Assembly: GCA_016214325.1 (NCBI GenBank)
Contig: JACROS010000012.1
Location: forward strand, 1-34,150
Source: Candidatus Omnitrophota bacterium
GTDB taxonomy: Bacteria > Omnitrophota > Gorgyraeia > Gygaellales > Profunditerraquicolaceae
DNA length: 34,150 nucleotides
Direction of reading: 5' to 3'
This document shows positions 1 to 9,900 of the stretch, one piece after another; position 1 is the first letter of the stretch; every line of letters starts with the position of its first letter. The notes under the pieces are model-generated. The model searched no databases. It was not told where the DNA came from and worked only from the letters and a program-made list of their open reading frames with translations. Made by a program: the position numbers and the translations under genes.

Positions 1-661
1 TATCAACATCAAAATTCCCGCTTACCTGATATCCACGCCATTTAAGCATTTCAAGAAGCAATTCTGCGTTTTTTATTTCCTGTTCGTTCCAATCATTAAT
101 TATATAGAACACGACTTTATTTTGTACCGGAGAACTTACAACTACTTTAGACAACGCTATTCCCCTAGTTAATGCCACAGAAACTTTTTGAGCTCTTAAC
201 ACGCCATCTAAAACATTTTGATGCAATGTTAATAACTGCGGCAGTCCTTTTTCAGACAAATACGCTGATAATTGAAGTGTTTCGATCATCCCGGGATTAT
301 GACTATCCTCAAAACAAAATCTTCTATCATGAAAAACCTGCGCCAATGATTCGTAAAATATTTTTCTTGCGATATTAATACACTTTCTAAAACTATGGTC
401 GTATATTGACTTAAAGTTTATTTTATCAACAAACTCAGGAACAAAAGTGTCTAATGTTGAGAAAAATACTTTTCTTTGAAATTCTGGCATTTTTGAATCG
501 CCATTAGCAGGAATCGTGCGCAAATTTGCAATCCTATCACAAAGTTTTGCCAGCATAACGATAAAACCGAGATACCCAATAGTATTCACAATTTCACAAA
601 GATACTCCTGTTCTAACTCACCTTTATCCTTAGAGATTAATTTCACTGCCTGATAAATTGC
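1..661 (-). CDS. In-frame continuation of ORF B beyond the TAA (partial, runs off window); completes the RelA/SpoT-type HD domain
   Basis: Manual translation of the same frame gives 220 stop-free codons: AIYQAVKLISKDKGELEQEYLCEIVNTIGYLGFIVMLAKLCDRIANLRTIPANGDSKMPEFQRKVFFSTLDTF...VVVSSPVQNKVVFYIINDWNEQEIKNAELLEMLKWRGYQVSGNFDVD. 'KLCDRIANLRTI' matches the conserved RelA/SpoT HD segment 'KLADRLHNMRTL'; an SSPV linker follows. Confidence 0.8.
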
Positions 662-965
662 TTAACCAAAAATTTCCTTCAGGCTCTGCTCATCAACATC
701 TCCATCCTCCAGACTATCATGCAAAAGGATCACCATTAAAACCATCCAGACCTGCTTTTTGGTAAGATATTTTTGTATCTTAATTTCGCGAAGCGCCACA
801 ATTGCCGCATCAAAAACATGAATAATAGCAGGAGTAAAGTGATCTTTCCGCAATACCCCCATTTGCTTCTTAGCTACAATCTGCACTGCTTTATTAAGCA
901 GCTCTCTTTGGTTTTGAGTAAATTTTATATCTATCCCTCTTAATAACCTCTTAACAAGATTATTA
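480..965 (-). other. RelA/SpoT-type HD domain, interrupted by an in-frame TAA at 662-664
   Basis: DHFTPAIIHVFDAAIVALREIKIQKYLTKKQVWMVLMVILLHDSLEDGDVDEQSLKEIFG-stop-AIYQAVKLISK...FIVMLAKLCDRIANLRTI; compare RelA/SpoT [34 protein letters not shown]...KLADRLHNMRTL. Confidence 0.8.
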
Positions 966-3900
966 GACAACCTGCCGGGATAAAATCGGATACTCTTCTT
1001 TCCTACTTGCAGTTCCTTAGCAAGCACATCCTTTAAAGATTTTAACTCCACATCAACCGGAATCTCTATACCAAACAAATAACGCAAATAACCGCCTTCT
1101 TTTGGCTGAGGGTTCAAAAACGAAACAATATTAACATTATTAGCTTTGAAAAATCCTGTTATATCCACAAACTTCATTATTGAATACTTAGCAGAAAATT
1201 CTATTGTCCATATCTGTTTTAGGCGCTTCGCATATTCTTCATCAAGATAATCTTCAATTAAGGACAGGCTATCCTTTAACATCTCTACACTACTAATACA
1301 TGCGGGCTTAATCAAAATATCCAAAAGTATTTCCCTCTGCTGATCATTCCTTATCAACTGCACGATAATCCCCGCCTCAGGCCCCAGCGCTTCAAACACA
1401 GCAAAAAATATGTCATGCAAGATCCCCGGCCGCTCATGATTAAAAGTAAGCTTAAGCTTAAGTATTAATCGTTTTTCCCTATTTAAATAGCCCAGTTCTG
1501 ATAAGCTGCAAAACTCTTTATTCTTAATTGCAGAGGAAGAAAATTCACGAAGCCTCTGCTTAGCATGAGCGAAAACTTGTGCGCAACCAATTGTTTCTAA
1601 ATCCAAAACTTCTTTTAATATTACGGATAAGATATTTTTCAAGTCTTCGCTAAGCTTATCTTTGTCTTTTTCTAAGATAAAAGCATCCTTAGCATAAAAA
1701 CCCTTAGTATCAACAGGCGCATCAATAATATTAATTCCGAGACTAAAAATACAAGTTGAAATTAAGAAAATCAGCCCGCGCCTATCTGCAGCATAAACCT
1801 CCATTATGGTTTTATTATTATCATCAACAAATCTAACTTCTGTTTGATGCAAACAATTGACGTTGTTTTTCTCAAAACTATACCCATGCAGCAACAAATT
1901 TAAAATACTTATCGCTGCAGCTTCATTCTCCATAAATTGGCTCAAAATTGAGGTGATTGCCGACTCAAGGCAAGATGGCTCAATATGGGAAACATCCTCT
2001 CCGCCAAACTTAACCAGAAAACGGTTGAAGACCAGCCCATTAGCAACAGTTCTTATTTTGGCGCGGTGAATATCATAACCACTTTTTATCAAAATAGCGG
2101 TAATTGCCATTAATATTCCCGGTTTATCCTTGGCCGAAACAACCAATAATTCATCGTACATTTCAAAATCATAATCCCGCTGACGTTTAAAGATCCTCAC
2201 AGCAGCCTGATTTTCATTTATACCCTTTATCAGATCCAACTCATCTCTAATCTTTCTTAAACTATTACCTATTAGATGAACAACACCCACCAAATCAAGA
2301 TACAAATCCACCAACTGCTCACCATAATCATTGCGCAAACCTGAAAGTTTTATTTCTACTTCTTCTTTTGCCAACCGCTGGTATTCTTTATCAGAAACAA
2401 AACTTACAATCCTGCTAAACAAACCAATCATTTGCAACAACTGCCATAAATTACCTGTGTTCTTTACTGGATCAACCGCAACAAAATCACTAAGAGCCAA
2501 TAAATAAAGCATCCTTATTTTGTGTAAATCATTACCCAGAATACTCACAAGCTCTAAGATTGCAGAAGGACTATCTATATCTCTATTATTCATGAAAAAC
2601 GCCTGCACATCTACGTTAGAAACCAAATATTTAATCGTCTCTTGCGAGAGCTCTCCTAGGCCAAGCCTGTTTAAAATAACCGGAATAATTTCAAATGCAC
2701 CGTACTCATCGTGGCCAGGGTCAGTATTTCTTTTGAATCTTCTCACCTTGCCAATATCATGTAACAGAGCAGCCAAACGCAACAAATAAAAATCTTCTGA
2801 AAAACGAACCTGCTTATAAACTTCTGCGATTTTTCTCCTAACATCCCTTCTGACTAAATTTTCCCGTTCACTTAATAATTTATCCGGCATAATTACCCCA
2901 GGCAATTTCTCTAATAATTCAAGAGTCGCCACAGAATGCTCCGCCACATTTCCGTGGATATGCCCCATGCGCCGATCAGACTCAACATTCATCAATTCCC
3001 CAAGTTCAGCAATAACATCAAATAAGCTTCTATCATCATACATTTTCTTAATTTTTCTTGCGATGTTACCAGATAACTTCATAAGTTTCATAAAATTACT
3101 CTCTAATGAAGAAGAGCTAGAATTGACAAACGGCTTTCTATTTTCAAATATTCTTAATAATCCATCCCCCTCAAAGCACCTAATTCCTGCAAATACCAAC
3201 ATTTCATCCATAGTTAAACCGCGTGCCTGAGCCCGCTCTTTAAGAAAATCACTATTAGATCTATTCATAAGAAAACCATCAAATTCATACTTTTGCCAAA
3301 CATCAATTAATACACCATGATCTACAAATATCCGATTCCGGAATAAAACAATCTCCTGCATTATCTTAAAATCTTCAGAACAAGGAACGCCTTTTGCACC
3401 CACAACTACATCAAAATCTGAAGGAGCATCTTTACCAACAATTTTAAAAATCTCCCCAGATTTTATATCAACAAATCTATGATGATTCTTATAATTTCCA
3501 ACCCTCGGCCAGGCTACGCTAGGCACAACAACTAAACGAGCAAAACTGCCAAGCACGCAAACAATATGCACATTATGTATTCTATTAATTTCATTAATAA
3601 ACAAGTTGATGACACCTTGATATGCCTGAAGCGACTCTCGGTAAGCCTGCTGGTTTAAAGCAATCCCAAATTTGCTAAATTTGCCTACTACAAATTCATG
3701 AGTAGATAAACCATCTAGCGCAGAAGACGCTACATCAATAATATTTAACAGACTCACCGGCCCCAAAGCACTTGAAACTGCTTTTGTCAAGACCACCAGC
3801 TTGTGCACCGGTTCAAAAGACTTCCTTCCCACCAAAGGAGCAGCTAAAACATAAGGATGCCAATTAATTAATGTTTCTAAATCATGCGCTCGTGAGCTTT

Positions 3901-6900
3901 TTGTAAAACCATTTTTCGTAAACATTGGCTCCAGCATCACGTCAGCATTAAACAACAATACTATTTCTATATCTGTCTTAGAAATTGCACTTACCCACTC
4001 AAATTTCCAATCCCGGTAAGACGCCTGTTTAGGAGAATATTTTACAAATGCTGATACATCTTTTAAAATCAGCGTCTTAAAATTCTCACTTCTGGCAAGA
4101 GTTAAAATAAATTCAGAATCAAATATGTTATTTTTTAATTCATCCTTTTCAAAAAATTTCAAATTACCTGCTGCAATCCTTAAATCAACGTATTTATTAA
4201 ACAACTCTTCCTGATCTTTATCTTCTATGAATGAAAGAAAAGTAATCTTAGAATGATAATCTTCATCCACAGCAAATATCCTAGTAAATAAAGATGCGAA
4301 CAAATCTAATCCACAGCAAGGCACAAAGACTTTCTCTTTTAAAAGCCCAAGAGAAAACAGATACTTTAAAATCAAGATTTCATCCAGTCCTGCCCAAGAA
4401 AACAATGTATAAGAGTTAGGACGATTAAACCTGCCCCGCCAATTTTGCATGGCATTTCTATGCTTCAATATTGCTCTTTTAATATTTTCTAAACATTCTG
4501 ATCCTGTGCCAATTGAAGAACTAGCTGAATTTTTGGCTGGATTATTCTTGCAAAAATCACGAATTTTTTTGTTTAACGCAATACACTTTTCAATTACTTC
4601 CTCCTTAGCCTGCTCATGCAAATGGTCTTGAGTATGCAGCCTTGCCAAAAACTCTGAAATTACTACTAACCTCTCAGAAAACCTTAAGTACTCATCATAT
4701 CCATGCTCAGAGCTTAATTCTTTAAGCTGGCACCAAAGATTATAAGCCTGACTGACCAAGCCACTTTTTACAATTAGTAATTCTGGCTGTTTAAATTTAA
4801 CTTCTCTTAATAACATAAATAAAGACTCTATTTCTTCATCAAAGACCTGCACAAATCCTATATCTTGCGATACATCATTAAGACTTGCTTCATCAGATCC
4901 ATCCTGCGGATTATAGATTTCTGTAATATCCTCAAATGTAGTTATTACAGCAACCACTTGCCCATTTTCATCTCTAATTATTCTGTCTTCAGTAAGGCCA
5001 GAAATCATTGTTCCGTCTTTTCTTACATATAACCGATAAGGAGATTTTGGCAAAACCTCTCCTCTTAACTTCGCCTGAAATCTTACCCAAGCATCTTCTC
5101 TTTGTTCTTCATCAATAAAATCAAAGATCTTGTTGCCAATCATCTCCTCAGAAGAATAACCCAGTCTATTTAATTCTCCTGAGTTTACATAAAGAATCCT
5201 CCCTTGAGGATCAATTATATGAACCCCTATAGGCATCTTTTCAAAGAAGCTAAAGATATTCTCTCCAATAATTCTTAATACAGCAGAAATTGGGTAACCA
5301 TCTTTTGCAGTTACTGCCGGATAAGCACTTAAATTAACTGCTTCATCGCTTGTCTTAAATTGAGAAACCGTCTGATAAAATAACCTGATCAATCCCCTGC
5401 CCAAAAGATCATTGATCTTGATCGTAGCGCTCAAATCTTCAGCTTCAACATCGCGCTCTGCAGCTTCGATTCTGCGTAATTCTTCATTATCAGGGCCCCA
5501 AAAACTAACATATTCCCTCATTTCATGCAAATGAATAAGCACAGAACATTCTTCAGAAATAGCACTCACTATCTCTATTAACTTATCCATAAAATCGTCA
5601 TATTCTTGATCATCACCTGTTTTGATATTAACAACGATATCAATATCTGACGGCACGGTTTTGTCAAAAGTAGTAAAACCTCCTTTTTGACGCGTTTGAA
5701 TACCAATTCTAGGCAAACCTATTCTTATAGATTTCAATCTAGCAAAACTTCCAATTACTCTTTCAACCTCAACCTTCTCAAGCTTAACAACACGAGTATA
5801 AAAAGTGTTAATGGCCAACTGATATTTCAAGAGAGCCTCTTTTCTGGCTGCATCGTTTAAGGCGATTCCGGTTTCACTAAATTCGCTTTTCTCTGAGCCA
5901 ACAGAAGAAGAACTTGCTTTATTAGCCAACAACCTTTCTTCAATAACCACACACAACTCCTCTAATCTATTTAGATAATAGGGATAAATAGGAAGGTTAT
6001 TTGCTCTAGCAAACTCATCTTCTGCTAATTTTAGTTCCCTAAGTTCATCTACAAGTTCCTGCATCTGAAATACTTTTATATTATTCAAATTGCCGTTTTT
6101 TACAAAAAACTCCAGCCGATCAATAACTGCCAGTTTTACCATTTTGTTTTCATGCGGCAAATTAAGCATTGTTTTTAATAACTCGATTTTGTCAATTTCA
6201 GCGCTATCAATATATGCTATTCTTTCCGAAATAGTAAAACCAACCTGCCAATAAAATAATTTAAGACAAAGATAATCAAACAATTTCAACATAGGGCGAA
6301 CAAGCAAAGCTGCATAAAAAGCAGCAAGCAAAATTTCAGAATTTGTAACCGGGCTGGAAGATTTAAGAATACAATCCGAAGAAAAACTAGTACCTGTAAT
6401 TACCAAACCCTTAGTTAACAATTCACTCCTTGGTATTGTAGAGTTTGATTTTGAAGAAATAAGCATTCCTTTACCTGTATCAAGAACATAGCTGCGCATT
6501 TTTCTTTTCAACAGATACTTTTCATCAACACAAATACAACTAAATGTATTAAGAAATATTTGATCCGCATTTACTATTTCAGGAAAACAATCCTTGCGCA
6601 GCAACTCTGCAATCAACGAAAGGTTAAAATAATCTCCTTTTAACAACAACGGCTTATCCCCAAAATTTAGGCCGCTAACAGTAAAGATGTTTTCTTTACG
6701 ATCAAAAACAGAAATTACAATTTCTTTTTTACCAACCATGAGCCGGATTGGATAACGGGCAAAATCATCTCTTACTGATTTGGCACGCGACCTTCCGCGA
6801 CAAAATAAATAAGCCTTAATTATTTGAGTATGTGTAAAAACAAACCTGGTCCTTAATAAACTCACGACGGAGAGTTTTTCTGAAGGCCTTAAATTAACTT

Positions 6901-9900
6901 CTGCAGATTTATTTAAATTATTATCAAATTCTACAAACTCTCTTAATTTATTTAGCATGAATAGCGGCATAGTGGTTTTTCTTCTCTTGTCGTACATTAC
7001 ACCTGAAGGAATCAAAGCTTCCCCAGTCAAAGAAGAAACTATCTGTTTTCCACGCACTTCAAATACGATAAAGTTTTTTTCATTATTTAAATCCATAACA
7101 ACCAGAAAACGAGAATAAGTTTGCGCATCTCTATATAAAATTATTTTAGCTCCCGAAGAATTTTTACCGCGGTAAAAAGAAGGCAAGGTTAAAACGGAAT
7201 TATTAAAATTAATATTACGCTGGTTATGATTTTTGCTTTTTTGGCCCAATTGTTTTACTAGTTTTAAAAGTGCAAATTTTCTAGCTGAACTAAATTTACC
7301 AGAGATACCCAAAACTCTATCTCTAAAAGCAATAAATGTAACATAGGTATCTATCTTGACTTCTGTCTGATTTGCAGAAATCTTCAGATTATCTTCAAAT
7401 CTTTCCTTACCTATAGAAAATTTCAGTGTCAGGCAATTATCAGCTTTATTAATAACTAACTTTATTTTTGGATGTTTTGGGTCAAATAACTCAACTCTGG
7501 AAGCCTGAGAATACGGCAGAATATTGGCGCGGCTGGTGAGAATGCCTCTTAGCTCTTTAGGAATTTCTAGACGCAACCCAGCAAAAGAAAGGGAATTTAA
7601 AATTGTGTCCGAACTAAACCCTGAAAATAATACTATTCCAAAATCATTATAACTTAATCCATGATAACTAAACCATTTACCAAGAGAACTAGCTTTTGTA
7701 TGTGGCGGGCCTCTTAATCCAGGTAAGCCTTGCGCAACTTCCCATAAATTTGGAGCCCTATTTAACTCGCGAGTTAATTCTGCTACGATTTCTTTAATAT
7801 CTTGGATACGCTTATGATATGCTGGAGAGAATCTTTTCTTTCTATCCTTGCCTGAATTTCTACTAGAGGAGCTACTGTTAAAAGGTTCCTTAACAGGAGA
7901 GCCTGCAGAATCATCATCCGGCTTAGGCGGACAATATTCTTCCCACATTGCCAACAAAAGTGGATCATTACTGCCGATTACCACCGGCTGTACAATAACC
8001 GGTTCTTTTATGCGAAAATTAATTCCGGCTAATTTAAATAACTCGTTTTTGTCTTCAATTGAAATTGTTTTCTCAAATGGCAAGTCACGCGGAAAAGTAA
8101 CATCAATAACTGTATTATTTCTTCTCTTAAATTTATTTTGCATAAGCTGCTCAAACCACCAGCGTATTTTCTCTAATTGCTGTTCGGTAATAGCATCTGC
8201 TTGTTTAATTGTAAACAAATAATAATGTTTCTCTCTAATTATAATTATATCATGATGATATTCACAGCATGGAAGAAGCGCGGTTATAATTACTTGTGCC
8301 TCTTTAGCAGATGCATCATTATGATCCAGTTGACCAAGAGAACAGTCTGTTTGTGCATATAAAATATTACAATTATTGTCTTTTATAGTTAAATAAACCT
8401 TTATTCCCAACTCATCCTCGATATATCTAACTAATTCACAAAGCAGTATAAACGGCCTCATGTGCATGCACCACTTTGCCTCAACCAAAAACACAGGCTC
8501 ATTTATGGGCGAAGAAACAACGCCAAATATATACCCACCTAATTCTGCGCGATAATACAACCAAGGAAGACCTTGTTTTAATTTATCAAAAGGATTAAGA
8601 GTCTGGCCAAAAGAAACAAAAAATTGCCCTGGTTTTAGCATCCTTAATATTCTTTCCTGAAGAATTTCTTCTCCTTCTCTAAATGTACCCATGCCAAAAT
8701 AATAAATAATCCTATGCCTCTTTTGTTGAGTTAATAACGACGCCTTTAAATAATCCCCCCGCACAAAAGAAAGTTGATCGGCAGTTATTAAGCCGCGCCT
8801 TAGGCCATACTCTCTTATACTTAAAGATTCTTTATACAAACTTCCGTCTAATTCCCAGCCTTCAACTGATAAGCCCAAAATACTTGCTAAGCCTAAATCA
8901 AAAACACCATTCCCTGAACCTAAATCTAAAAGACTTATATCGCTTCCTTCTTTTCCGGTTGCCTGAATTGCCTTGGCCACCAAAACAAATGCTCCTTCAG
9001 GAGAAATATAATGCACTCCAGCGTTTGTGCGCCTTGGCCAAAGGCCAGATAATTTTTCTTTTAAGTAAATAGAGGAAGGTTTTAAATCAGCAGAAAATCT
9101 TTGCCTATAATAATCCTCAAGCATAGATAAGAAAATTTTACCCTTTTGAAGAATATACCTATCAAATTCTGTTTCCGTCAAATTTTGTATGGCACTAGAA
9201 GACTTTTTATCTGCAAATACAAGCCTGCCATTACACCCTCCAGAGTAACCAACAGACATCTTCATCGCCTGATCTAAAATATCTACATATTCTAGCGGCC
9301 AGGAAAAATAGTATTTCAAATTATAAAATATTGCCTGTGCCAGAAATTTTGTTGCTTTATCTCTATCTCCAGTTTGGACACAACAAAGGCTAAGGCAATA
9401 AGTTGTCTCACCAAGATCAAACTGGCTATCCAGAGACTTTTCTAAACACTCAACTGCCTTGTCAAATTTATTTTGTATCAAATAAACTTTGCCTAGATTT
9501 AAATACAAAATACCTAAATACACTTGGCTTGACATAAAATCTTGACCAATTTCAATGGCCCTTTTAAGGTATGATTCTGCATCAGTAAACCTGCCTTGTG
9601 CTGCCATAATATTGCCAAGGTTGCTATAAGCTAGTGAATAATCCGGCCTAAGCTTAATTGCCAGGAAATAACTCACTTCTGCCTTTAAATAATTCCCACA
9701 ATAGCAACTTATATCACCTAAGCTGACCAACAAAAACGGGGTTAATGCATACTGTTCGTAGATATTTATTTCCGGATAATGCAAATTAAGTATTCCTTTT
9801 AAAGTTTTAACCCCAAGATGGCCAAAGGAAACATTATAAATCTTATTCAGCTCTTCCCGGCTTAATTTAAATTCTTCTCTTAACTCAAATGCATTATTCT

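Noticed and set aside
662-664. TAA as a generally recoded sense codon
   Set aside because: Across more than 11,000 codons of this frame only one in-frame TAA occurs, so genome-wide reassignment is unlikely; a point mutation, error or local readthrough fits better.
7783-7968. 61-aa minus-strand ORF in an alternative frame inside ORF B
   Set aside because: Overlaps the Ser-rich linker region of ORF B in another frame with no motif; likely chance.
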